64,000 nt of DNA from Pseudomonadota bacterium (GTDB taxonomy: Bacteria > Pseudomonadota > Alphaproteobacteria > Rhizobiales > Hyphomicrobiaceae): positions 27,317-91,316 of the forward strand of contig JAEZRM010000016.1 in the NCBI GenBank assembly GCA_023412805.1. The letters are read 5' to 3'. Positions 53,777-61,883 of this stretch are shown here, one piece after another (position 1 is the first letter of the stretch; every line of letters starts with the position of its first letter). The notes beneath the pieces are model-generated. The model was not told the DNA's origin. It made no database searches and saw nothing but the letters and a program-made list of their open reading frames with translations. Made by a program: the position numbers and the translations under genes.

Positions 53777-56449
53777 CTAGCCTGCCAGTGCCTTCTCGAT
53801 GGCCGTGATGGCGTCGGCGGCCTTCGAGCCGTCGGGGCCGCCGGCCTGCGCCATGTCGGGGCGACCACCGCCACCCTTGCCGCCGAGTGCTTCCGCGCCG
53901 ATCTTTACGAGATCCACCGCGCTGTGCGACTTCGTGAGATCCTCGGTCACGCCCACTGCAAGGCCAGCCTTGCCGTCCTCGGTCACGCCGACAATGGCGA
54001 CGATCCCCGAGCCGACCTGCTTCTTGCCGTCATCCACGAGGCCGCGCAAATCCTTCGGATTGAGGCCCTGCACCGTGCGCGCGAGCATCTTCACCTGACC
54101 GATCGTGCGGATGGCCTGACCGCCATCCGACGCAGCCGCGCCATTGCCGCCGCCGCCGAGTGCGATCTGGCGCTTGGCATCCGCGAGCTGACGCTCCAGC
54201 TGACGGCGCTCCTCGACGACCTGCTTCACGCGCTCGACGACATCCTCGGGCTTCGCGCGCAGGAGGCCCGCAAGCTCGCGCACGCGTGCTTCGTTCGCGA
54301 CGAGATGCGCCCGCGCACCATCGCCGGTCAGCGCCTCGATACGGCGCACGCCGGCCGCGCTCGCGCTCTCGGCGATCACGTGCACGAGTCCGATGTCACC
54401 CGTCCGCCGCACATGCGTGCCGCCGCAAAGCTCAACGGACCATGCCTTGTTCGAGCCCGCGGCGGGCAAGCCCATGGAAACGACGCGCACTTCATCGCCG
54501 TACTTCTCGCCGAACAGCGCCATGGCCCCGGTCTGCATGGCATCATCGAGGCCCATGAGCCGCGTTTCGACGGGCGTGTTCTGCGCGATGATGCTGTTGG
54601 CGATGTCCTCGATCTTCGCGACCTCTTCAGACGTCATCGGCTTCGTATGGGAGAAGTCGAAGCGCAGACGATCAGGCGAGACCATCGAGCCCTTTTGCGC
54701 AACGTGCGTGCCGAGGACTTCGCGAAGCGCCTCATGCAGCAGATGCGTTGCGGAGTGATTGGATCGCGTCGCCGAACGTCGTGAATGATCGACGGCAAGC
54801 TCCACCGCATCGCCGGTCGCGAACGTGCCGCTCTCGACGACGCCAACGTGCACGAACAGATCGCCGAGCTTCTTCTGAGTGTCGGTCACGCGGAAGATCG
54901 CGCCCTTCGGGCCCTTGATCACGCCTTCATCGCCAACCTGGCCGCCGGACTCGCCATAGAAGGGCGTCTGGTTGAGGATGAGCGCGCCTTCCTCGCCCTT
55001 CTTCAACGCCGCCGCGGTCTTGCCGCCGGCGATCACCGCCTTGACGACGCCTTCGGCTGTTTCGGTTTCGTAGCCGAGGAATTCGGTCGGCCCGACCTGC
55101 TCGCGCACTTCGAACCAGATGGTTTCGGTCGCCGCTTCGCCGGAGCCCTTCCAGGCGCGCCGCGCTTCCTCCTTCTGATGTTCCATGGCCTTGTCGAAAC
55201 CGGCCGTATCGACCTCGATGCCGCGCGCGCGCAGCGCATCCTGCGTCAGGTCGAGCGGGAAGCCATAGGTGTCGTACAGCTTGAAGGCCGTCGTGCCGGA
55301 GAACGTCGCGCCCTTCTTGAGGCCCGAGGTCTCATCCTCCAGAAGGCCAAGGCCGCGCTCCAGCGTTTTGCGGAAGCGCGTCTCCTCATGCTTCAGCGTC
55401 TCGGTGATGAGCGGCTGCGCGCGAACGAGCTCGGTGTAGGTGTCACCCATCTGGCGCACGAGCGCCGGCACGAGCCGATACATGAGCGGGTCGCGCGCGC
55501 CGAGCAGGTGCGCGTGGCGCATGGCGCGGCGCATGATGCGACGCAGCACATAGCCGCGGCCCTCGTTCGACGGCAGCACGCCGTCCGCAATGAGGAAACT
55601 CGTTGCGCGCAGATGGTCCGCGATCACGCGATGCGAGGCTTTGTGCTCGCCCGCAGCTTTGACGCCCGTTGCCTCCTCGGAGGCTGCGATCAGTGCCTTG
55701 AAGAGATCGATCTCGTAGTTGTCGTGCGTTCCCTGGAGCACGGCTGAAATGCGCTCGAGGCCCATGCCCGTGTCGATCGAGGGCTTCGGCAGGTCGATAC
55801 GCTTGCCGCCTTCGAGCGTCTCGTACTGCATGAAGACGAGATTCCAGATCTCGATGAAGCGATCACCGTCCGCGTCGGGCGAGCCCGGAGGACCACCGGG
55901 AATCTTCGGACCATGATCGAAAAAGATCTCCGAGCAGGGGCCGCAGGGGCCGGTGTCGCCCATGGCCCAGAAGTTGTCCGAGGTCGGGATGCGAATGATC
56001 TTCTCGTCGGCGAAGCCCGTGAGCTTCTTCCAGATGCCGAACGCCTCGTCATCCGTGTGATAGACGGTAATGATGAGCTTCTTCGGATCGAGCCCGTACT
56101 CTTTCGTGATGAGCTTCCACGCGAGCTCGATCGCCAGCTCCTTGAAGTAGTCGCCGAACGAGAAGTTGCCGAGCATCTCGAAGAACGTGTGATGGCGCGC
56201 GGTATAGCCGACGTTGTCGAGGTCGTTGTGCTTGCCGCCCGCGCGCACGCACTTCTGCGAGGTGACCGCACGCTTGTAGGGCCGCGTCTCCGCGCCCGTG
56301 AAGATGTTCTTGAACTGCACCATGCCGGCGGTCGTGAACATCAGCGTCGGGTCATTGCGCGGGACGAGCGACGACGACGGCACATGCTCGTGTGTGTTCT
56401 TGGCGAAGAAGTCGACGAACGTGGATCGGATCTGGTTGACGCCGGTCAT
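53777..56449 (-). CDS. alaS: Alanyl-tRNA synthetase
   Basis: An 890-residue class II synthetase. The catalytic domain begins MTGVNQIRSTFVDFFAKNTH and includes PSSSLVPRNDPTLMFTTAGM and FEMLGNFSFGDYFKELAIE. The editing domain has the HxxxH pair in HSATHLLHEAL (about residue 562) and the Cys/His in ELCGGTHVRRTGD (about 672-676), which clear mischarged Ser/Gly-tRNA. The C-Ala oligomerisation domain ends the protein. recA, the usual neighbour in this order, is not adjacent. Confidence 0.96.
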   Translation of the reverse strand: MTGVNQIRSTFVDFFAKNTHEHVPSSSLVPRNDPTLMFTTAGMVQFKNIFTGAETRPYKRAVTSQKCVRAGGKHNDLDNVGYTARHHTFFEMLGNFSFGDYFKELAIELAWKLITKEYGLDPKKLIITVYHTDDEAFGIWKKLTGFADEKIIRIPTSDNFWAMGDTGPCGPCSEIFFDHGPKIPGGPPGSPDADGDRFIEIWNLVFMQYETLEGGKRIDLPKPSIDTGMGLERISAVLQGTHDNYEIDLFKALIAASEEATGVKAAGEHKASHRVIADHLRATSFLIADGVLPSNEGRGYVLRRIMRRAMRHAHLLGARDPLMYRLVPALVRQMGDTYTELVRAQPLITETLKHEETRFRKTLERGLGLLEDETSGLKKGATFSGTTAFKLYDTYGFPLDLTQDALRARGIEVDTAGFDKAMEHQKEEARRAWKGSGEAATETIWFEVREQVGPTEFLGYETETAEGVVKAVIAGGKTAAALKKGEEGALILNQTPFYGESGGQVGDEGVIKGPKGAIFRVTDTQKKLGDLFVHVGVVESGTFATGDAVELAVDHSRRSATRSNHSATHLLHEALREVLGTHVAQKGSMVSPDRLRFDFSHTKPMTSEEVAKIEDIANSIIAQNTPVETRLMGLDDAMQTGAMALFGEKYGDEVRVVSMGLPAAGSNKAWSVELCGGTHVRRTGDIGLVHVIAESASAAGVRRIEALTGDGARAHLVANEARVRELAGLLRAKPEDVVERVKQVVEERRQLERQLADAKRQIALGGGGNGAAASDGGQAIRTIGQVKMLARTVQGLNPKDLRGLVDDGKKQVGSGIVAIVGVTEDGKAGLAVGVTEDLTKSHSAVDLVKIGAEALGGKGGGGRPDMAQAGGPDGSKAADAITAIEKALAG

Positions 56450-56899
56450 ATTGCGGGCTCGCATCGGTGGGGCGCGGCAGGCGCGCCTGAACAATCTCTA
56501 TTGCTGGGCAGGTACCTGCACCGGTCATGGGATGCCGAGGCGCCGCGGTCGCGGTTCATGGCACCAACTGGGGCGCCCGCCGAAACGCAGCGGATACAAG
56601 TCTGGCAGCCCTGCCCGCAGGACAGGTGTCCAGACGTGTCGCGCCGTGCTGAAAGGCCTCCCCGCACTTCTTAGCGACGCACCGAAATGCTGTCCACCAG
56701 CGGTTCGGTAACGGACCTCTTGCCGCCGCAGGCCGACATCTCCGCCGCCAGCGCAAACCAGCCGAAACCACATCCGCCGGTTCCGGGGGCGAGTTATCCC
56801 CGTTCAATTCTTCCGTCCCTACACTGCCGCGGCGTAGGCTTATGTTCCTATTAACAAAAACTGAACCGAGGGTACGCACTCGACGGAGGCAGCCGGCTC
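56450..56899. other. 450-base intergenic region between alaS and the DnaA-like gene
   Basis: No coding frame here is convincing. It should hold divergent promoters for alaS (minus) and the DnaA domain IV gene (plus), but no strong sigma-70 pair is obvious. TTATCCCCG at 56794-56802 matches seven of nine positions of the E. coli DnaA box (TTATCCACA). AT content rises near 56840-56870 (TATGTTCCTATTAACAAAAA), which suits promoter or unwinding DNA. I see no riboswitch or tRNA. Confidence 0.5.
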
Positions 56900-57331
56900 A
56901 TGACCTCGATAACCATAGAGGCGCCCCGCCCGATTTTGTATTCGGGCCCGCCCGCAAGAAGAACACGAACACATATCGGCACACCACGCTCGGAACCGGC
57001 CCTGGAGGCCAAGGTCCGATCGGTCCACGATGCGGTGGCCATGGTTTACCGCATCGAAAAGCACCTTCTTGGCCACCCAACGCGCGGACGCTCCCGCATC
57101 GCCTTCGCCCGGCAGGTGGCCATGTACCTCGCCCACGTCACCTTTGGGTTGACGCTGACGACCGTGGGGCAGGCGTTCGGGCGAGATCGCACGACCGTGT
57201 CGCACGCATGTGCGCTCGTCGAGGATGCGCGGGACAATCCCGAGTTCGACCGCACGCTCGAACTGCTCGAGGCCATCGCAAAGCGTCTGGCAAGGACTGA
57301 CGGGCCCCGCTTGAGCGCCCCTGCAGAGTGA
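56900..57331 (+). CDS. Stand-alone DnaA domain IV-like DNA-binding protein
   Basis: A 143-residue protein. Residues about 65-130 match the C-terminal DNA-binding domain of DnaA: RQVAMYLAHVTFGLTLTTVG, then FGRDRTTVSHACALVEDARD, the latter equivalent to the DnaA signature GGRDHTTVLHA that reads the DnaA box. The AAA+ ATPase domain is absent. The N-terminal 40 residues are basic and of unknown structure. Such single-domain DnaA relatives are widespread in Hyphomicrobiales, usually next to a DUF6456 gene, as here (6 bases apart). A role as regulator, or competitor of DnaA at its boxes, is inference. Confidence 0.85.
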   Translation: MTSITIEAPRPILYSGPPARRTRTHIGTPRSEPALEAKVRSVHDAVAMVYRIEKHLLGHPTRGRSRIAFARQVAMYLAHVTFGLTLTTVGQAFGRDRTTVSHACALVEDARDNPEFDRTLELLEAIAKRLARTDGPRLSAPAE

Positions 57332-57336
57332 GATCC

Positions 57337-58125
57337 ATGTCTAAAGAACTCAAGGTGCCCGTGGCGTCTGCACCGTCTGCCAAGCGCTCTACCGATCGAT
57401 CCCGGGACAGCCGCACCGCCGCCGCCCGAGAAGCCAGCGGTACTCTGGCATGGCTGCACAGTCGCCGCGACAAGGATGGTCAGCCCATGATCAGCGCCGA
57501 GCAGCTTGCCGCGGGCGAGCGTCTCGCCGGCGATCTCTGGCGCGCACGCATGACGCCGCGTGTGACTTCGGTGTGGACGGGCGTTCCCGGAGATCCTGGT
57601 GGCCGCCGCGGTGCTCCCGGTGCCGGCATCGAAATCGCGGACGCCGTCATTGCCGCGAAGGCGCGTGTCGAGCGCGCGCTGAAGGCCGTCGGCCCCGAGT
57701 TCGCAGGCCCGCTTATCGACGTGTGCGGTCACATGCTCGGTCTCGATGACATCGAACGTCTCAACAACCTGCCCATGCGTTCCGGCAAAATGCTGCTGCG
57801 GACGGCGCTGACGCGGCTCGCGCGCCACTACGGTCTACTGCCGCCGGAGCATGGCGAAGCTGAGATCGCACGCCGCATCGCCGGCTGGATGTCGGAGGAT
57901 GGTGGTGTGACGTTGGAGGGGTGGCGTGCCCTAGGAGCGCCTTCTTCTCCTTCTCCCCGTCCTTTGCGGGGAGAAGGGATAATCGCTCCCCGCCTGCTGA
58001 GCTCTCCGCATGGCGGCCGCGGGCATACCGCTACAGAAGAAGGCGACAGCGCCCCTTCCCAGCAGTCCGCGGCTGAAAATACTAACTACCTCGCCTTCAG
58101 ATCCCAGAAGTCGCCGCGGAAGTAG
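57337..58125 (+). CDS. DUF6456 domain protein with repeat-derived C-terminus
   Basis: A 262-residue protein. The conserved part (about residues 25-200) includes LAWLHSRRDKDGQPMISAEQ, AAGERLAGDLWRARMTPRVT and LTRLARHYGLLPP. From about residue 205 the frame runs through a palindromic repeat (SPSPRPLRGEGI is its translation) and then 40 bases into the 3' end of the convergent flavin reductase gene. So about 55 residues at the C-terminus are probably not ancestral. ATG at 57337 or an overlapping GTG at 57328 may start it. It is co-transcribed with the DnaA-like gene. The function is unknown; DUF6456 may be a small-molecule or DNA-linked regulator. Confidence 0.8.
   Translation: MSKELKVPVASAPSAKRSTDRSRDSRTAAAREASGTLAWLHSRRDKDGQPMISAEQLAAGERLAGDLWRARMTPRVTSVWTGVPGDPGGRRGAPGAGIEIADAVIAAKARVERALKAVGPEFAGPLIDVCGHMLGLDDIERLNNLPMRSGKMLLRTALTRLARHYGLLPPEHGEAEIARRIAGWMSEDGGVTLEGWRALGAPSSPSPRPLRGEGIIAPRLLSSPHGGRGHTATEEGDSAPSQQSAAENTNYLAFRSQKSPRK
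57949..57977. repeat. Palindromic repeat inside the DUF6456 frame
   Basis: CCTTCTCCCCGTCCTTTGCGGGGAGAAGG has 11-base arms (CCTTCTCCCCG / CGGGGAGAAGG). It matches the copies at 61756 and, less well, at 931 and 22229. It lies inside the reading frame, which remains open across it. Confidence 0.88.
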
Positions 58126-58568
58126 AGCAGCGGCTCGACATCCTCGCGAAAGCGACACTCGCGCACGCGGCCGATGAAGATCGTATGCGTATCGAAGGAA
58201 TGCTCCTGTGCCACTTCGCAGTCGAGATTGGCAATGGCGCCCTTCAGCAGCGGCGCGCCGGTGACGAGCGTGTCCCATGTCTCGGGATCGAAGCGCGCTT
58301 CGCCCTCGAGCTTCTTCGAGGAAAAGCGCCGCGCCAGCTCGTTCTGGTCGCTGGCGAGGAGGTTGATCGAGAACGATTGCCCGGAATGGATGGGTGCGTG
58401 TGCGCTCGCGTTGCGATTGACGCAGGCGATCACCATGGGGGGGCTGTCGGTGAGCGAGCACACCGCCGTTGCCGTGAGGCCCGTCCGGTTGCCCGGTGCC
58501 CCGACAGCGATGATCGTCACGGCGCCCGCCTGGTGGCGCATCACGTTGCGGTATTTGTCCGAATCCAT
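58086..58568 (-). CDS. Flavin reductase (FMN/FAD:NAD(P)H) domain protein
   Basis: A 160-residue flavin reductase-like protein, supplying reduced flavin to two-component monooxygenases. Landmarks are YRNVMRHQAGAVTIIAVGAP, GNRTGLTATAVCSLTDSPP, NRNASAHAPIHSGQSFSIN and LLASDQNELARRFS. The start is ATG 58568 (GAGGA six bases upstream) or ATG 58574. It follows the NtaA-type monooxygenase gene on the same strand after 103 bases, so it is the natural partner of that enzyme. Its stop region overlaps the extended DUF6456 frame by 40 bases. Confidence 0.92.
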   Translation of the reverse strand: MDSDKYRNVMRHQAGAVTIIAVGAPGNRTGLTATAVCSLTDSPPMVIACVNRNASAHAPIHSGQSFSINLLASDQNELARRFSSKKLEGEARFDPETWDTLVTGAPLLKGAIANLDCEVAQEHSFDTHTIFIGRVRECRFREDVEPLLYFRGDFWDLKAR

Positions 58569-58671
58569 GCTCATCCTCGCGGCCCGAATTTTCCCCGGGC
58601 ACCCGTACAGCGTAGCGAACCCGTTCGCCGATGCAAGCCGCGACGCCGCATCGGTAGTTCGCTCGCGCTGC

Positions 58672-60036
58672 TTAGTTCTCGAGCTTCCAGTCGCCGATTT
58701 CGGCGCGCGCGAGACCGAGATTGTCGCGCAGCGTCGGTCCCTTGTAGTCCTTCTGGTGCAGGCCGCGGCGCTGCAGCTCCGGCACGACCATGCGCACGAA
58801 GTCCTCGTACCCGCCGGGAAGATGCGTCGCTGCAACCACGAAGCCGTCACACGCGCGGCCCTCGAACCACTCCTCGAGCCCGTCTGCGACTTCCTTCGCC
58901 GTTCCGACGAAGCGCGGGAACTCCCGCACGGTGCCGCGGTTCGAGAACTCGACGAAATCGCGGATGGTCGGATTCTTTTTGCCGGAAAGGTTGACGACGC
59001 GATCGAGGATGGCACGCAAGCCAGATATGCGTTTCAGCTCGTCATCGTTGAAGGCCTCGTCCATGCCCTTCGAATAGAAATCGAAGTTCAAGGCCTCCGA
59101 AAGCAGCGCCAGCCCATCCACCGGCTTCGCCAGCTTGTCGATCACGGCCATCTTGTCTTCGGCCATGCTCTTCGTCTCGCCCGTGACGGCGTAGATGGCC
59201 GGCGCCACGCCCACTTCATCGGGATTGCGGCCGCACTTCGTGACGAGATCCTTGAAGTTCGCGTAGTTTTTCTTGCCGATCTCGATATTGGGATAGACGC
59301 AAAAGACGAGTTCGCCCCACCGCGCGGAGAAAATCTGCCCGCGGCCCGACTGTCCGGCCTGGATGACGACTGGCCTGCCCTGCTGGCTGCGCGGCACGGG
59401 CAGCGGACCTTTCGAGCGGAACCAGCGGCCCTGATGATCGAGGCGGTGGACCTTGTCGGGGTGCGCGAAGAGGCCGGACTGCTTGTCGATGACGATCGCG
59501 TCTTCCTCCCAGCTGTCCCAGTGGCCGAGCACGACCTCCATGAACTCGTCGGCCTTGTCGTAGCGCAGGTCGTGCGCAGGGTGCTCCGCCTGCGAGAAGT
59601 TCATGGCTTCGGAGTCATTGAGCGACGTGACAACGTTCCAGGCGCTGCGGCCGCTCGACATGAGATCGAGTGTCGCGAATACGCGCGCGACGTGGAACGG
59701 CTCGTAGTACGTCGTCGAATACGTCGAGCCGAGGCCGAGCCGGGTCGTCGCCGTGCTCATGATCGAGAGGATCGTCGTCGGATCCATTTTCACGACACGC
59801 ACGCCGTTCGCGATCGCTTCGCGGTGGTCGCTGCCGAGAATGTCCGGCATGGCGAGGCGGTCATCGAAGAAGCCGAGGTGGAACTTCCCGTACTCGAGCG
59901 TACGCGCGATCCGCATAAAGTACTCGGGGCCGAGAAAGTCGGTCGCCGAATGAGGATGGCGCCATGAGCCAACGTAGTTCGAGCAGTTCTGCGCCTGCAG
60001 GAACCCGATCAGCAACATCTGGCGTTTCGCGCTCAT
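58672..60036 (-). CDS. LLM class flavin-dependent monooxygenase (NtaA/SnaA/DszA group)
   Basis: A 454-residue reduced-flavin-dependent monooxygenase. MLLIGFLQAQNCSNYVGSWR starts it; HLGFFDDRLAMPDIL, ATLDLMSSGRSAWNVVTSLN, MNFSQAEHPAHDLRYDKADE and PVVIQAGQSGRGQIFSARWG are typical of the nitrilotriacetate/alkanesulfonate/DszA branch. It should act on a small organosulfur, amine or carboxylate compound, but no substrate is evident. AGGAG precedes the ATG. It is divergent from the dehydratase-like gene and paired with the flavin reductase. Confidence 0.92.
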   Translation of the reverse strand: MSAKRQMLLIGFLQAQNCSNYVGSWRHPHSATDFLGPEYFMRIARTLEYGKFHLGFFDDRLAMPDILGSDHREAIANGVRVVKMDPTTILSIMSTATTRLGLGSTYSTTYYEPFHVARVFATLDLMSSGRSAWNVVTSLNDSEAMNFSQAEHPAHDLRYDKADEFMEVVLGHWDSWEEDAIVIDKQSGLFAHPDKVHRLDHQGRWFRSKGPLPVPRSQQGRPVVIQAGQSGRGQIFSARWGELVFCVYPNIEIGKKNYANFKDLVTKCGRNPDEVGVAPAIYAVTGETKSMAEDKMAVIDKLAKPVDGLALLSEALNFDFYSKGMDEAFNDDELKRISGLRAILDRVVNLSGKKNPTIRDFVEFSNRGTVREFPRFVGTAKEVADGLEEWFEGRACDGFVVAATHLPGGYEDFVRMVVPELQRRGLHQKDYKGPTLRDNLGLARAEIGDWKLEN

Positions 60037-60223
60037 AGCAGCTCCTCAGGGCGGTGCATTTTGTTGTCCGGACACGTACCTAACCTACATCCGCGCTCCT
60101 TGTCACCAGAGGGGGACCGCGTATCGGCGCACGGCGGCGGAACGATTTTGCATGGGCGAGCCGCGGTCCTGCTATGCTAGATCCGAAGATGGGGAAACGT
60201 GCATAAATGCAAGGAGCGCCAAC

Positions 60224-61747
60224 ATGCTCATGTCGGCAGCCGACTATCGGGAATCCCTGCGCCGCTATCGGCCGCGTGTCTTCGTCAACGGTGCGCGTGT
60301 CGAGAGCGTCGCCGACGAACCACTGCTCGCGCCCGGCATCGCCGCGGTGGGCGTCACGTACGATTTTGCGCTCAAGGATCAGCACGCGCCGCTGATGACG
60401 GCTCGGCAGATGACGTCGGGCAAGACCGTCAACCGGATGCTGCATATCTGCGAGACGTCGACGGACCTCCTCTACAAGCTGGAAGCCGTGCGTCTCGTGT
60501 GCTGCGAGAGCGGATGCGCGCAGCGCTATCTCAGCCACGACGGCCTCAATGCCATTTTCCAGGCCACGCGGCGCATGGATGCCAACCATGGCACGGACAC
60601 TCACCAGCGCTTTCTCGCCTACCTCCATCGCGTGCAGGACGAAGACCTGACGCTCGGCGTCGCCATGACCGATGCCAAGGGCGACCGCGCGCGTCGGCCG
60701 GGCGGGCAGTCCAATCCCGATGTCTACGTGCACATTTCGGAGCGCCGCCGCGACGGCATCGTCATTCGCGGCACCAAGGCGATCGTCACCGGCGCGCCGT
60801 ACATGCACGAGCTGCTCGTCATGCCATGCCGCACCATGACGGCCGAGGATGCGGACTTCGCTGTGTGCTGCGCCGTGCCCGTCGATGCGGAGGGTGTGAC
60901 GATCATCTCGCGCCCTGCGGGGCGGCCCGGCGAGAGTGCGGCTAAATTCTCCGCGCGCTATGGCCAGTGTACAGCCGTCGTCCAGTTCGATGACGTGTTC
61001 GTGCCGTGGGATCGCGTGTTCGCAGACGGGCAGTACGAGGAGGCGGGTTTTCTGACGACCAGCTACGCCACGCACCATCGCCACTCATGTATCGGTGCGC
61101 GTGCGGGCTTCGGTGATCTTCTGATCGGCGCCGGCGCCCTCATGATCGAAGCGAACGGCCTCGATCCGGCGAAGCACGGCCACATCCGAGATGCTATGGT
61201 CGATCTCATCAAGATCGTCGAGGGTTTCTTCGCGTGCGGTGTGGCCGCTTCCGTCTATGCAGTGAAGGACCCGGCCGGCTCGGTCATGCCCGATGCGGTT
61301 TTCTCGAATGTCGGCAAGCTGCTGCTCGCAACGCAAATCTATGACATGCACCGCCTCGCGCACTACGTTTCGGGCGGTTTGATCGTCGCGCTTCCCGGTC
61401 CTGACGAGGATCACAATCCAGAAACGCAGGCGTCCCTTGCGGCCGTTCTTGCCGGGCGCCCCGATGTTCCCGCCACTCAGCGTCTCGAAGTCGCGCGACT
61501 TATGGAGGATCTCACAGCCTCCTACAGTGGAAGCTGGATGAGCCTCATTTCGCTGCACGGCGGCGGTAGTCCGGAAGCCATGAAGCGCGAGATCTGGCGC
61601 AACTATCCTGTCGGCGAGAAGCGCGAGATCGTCGAGCGCCTGCTCGACCGCGGTGTTCTCGACACAGGCGATCGTGTGTCGAAGCAGCCCGGCCGTTGCT
61701 GCGTCACCGGCTGCGAAGTACCGGCGCTCCAGAAGGCTGCGGAGTAG
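60224..61747 (+). CDS. 4-hydroxybutyryl-CoA dehydratase / HpaB superfamily homologue lacking cluster ligands
   Basis: A 507-residue protein starting at ATG 60224 (AAGGAG seven bases upstream). From memory of Clostridium aminobutyricum AbfD, alignment is good throughout: MLMSAADYRESLRRYRPRVF, GVAMTDAKGDRARRPG, and HGGGSPEAMKREI late. AbfD holds a 4Fe-4S cluster through Cys99, Cys103, His292 and Cys299. Here the equivalents are C98, Y102, H285 and A292, so two ligands are missing; the AbfD Tyr296 and Glu455 also appear replaced (Cys and Ile). A flavin-only reaction, as in HpaB-type monooxygenases, is therefore likelier than the radical dehydration. A reduced flavin could come from the neighbouring reductase. 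Confidence 0.8.
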   Translation: MLMSAADYRESLRRYRPRVFVNGARVESVADEPLLAPGIAAVGVTYDFALKDQHAPLMTARQMTSGKTVNRMLHICETSTDLLYKLEAVRLVCCESGCAQRYLSHDGLNAIFQATRRMDANHGTDTHQRFLAYLHRVQDEDLTLGVAMTDAKGDRARRPGGQSNPDVYVHISERRRDGIVIRGTKAIVTGAPYMHELLVMPCRTMTAEDADFAVCCAVPVDAEGVTIISRPAGRPGESAAKFSARYGQCTAVVQFDDVFVPWDRVFADGQYEEAGFLTTSYATHHRHSCIGARAGFGDLLIGAGALMIEANGLDPAKHGHIRDAMVDLIKIVEGFFACGVAASVYAVKDPAGSVMPDAVFSNVGKLLLATQIYDMHRLAHYVSGGLIVALPGPDEDHNPETQASLAAVLAGRPDVPATQRLEVARLMEDLTASYSGSWMSLISLHGGGSPEAMKREIWRNYPVGEKREIVERLLDRGVLDTGDRVSKQPGRCCVTGCEVPALQKAAE

Positions 61748-61755
61748 TTTTTTCT

Positions 61756-61868
61756 CCTTCTCCCCGTGCTCACGGGGAGAAGGTCGGGATGAGGGGCGGC
61801 ACGGACGTTGACGTTTGCGCGTGCCGCCGCCCCTCACCCTGACCCTCTCCCCGCATGCGGGGAGAGGG
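61756..61868. repeat. Composite palindromic element (two hairpins plus inverted arms)
   Basis: Hairpin A, CCTTCTCCCCGTG-CT-CACGGGGAGAAGG (61756-61783), has a perfect 13-bp stem. Hairpin B, CCCTCTCCCCGCA/TGCGGGGAGAGGG (61843-61868), is a perfect 26-base palindrome. Between them GTCGGGATGAGGGGCGGC (from 61783) pairs with GCCGCCCCTCACCCTGAC (ending 61843), making the whole a nested quasi-palindrome of about 110 bases. It lies between the convergent dehydratase-like gene and the rRNA methyltransferase gene. No transposase is encoded. Confidence 0.9.
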
Positions 61869-61883
61869 AAAAAGAGGGCCTAC

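Noticed and set aside
58174..59967. 597-codon plus-strand frame opposite the NtaA-type monooxygenase and the flavin reductase
   Set aside because: The same GC-driven antisense effect; both minus-strand products are recognised enzymes.
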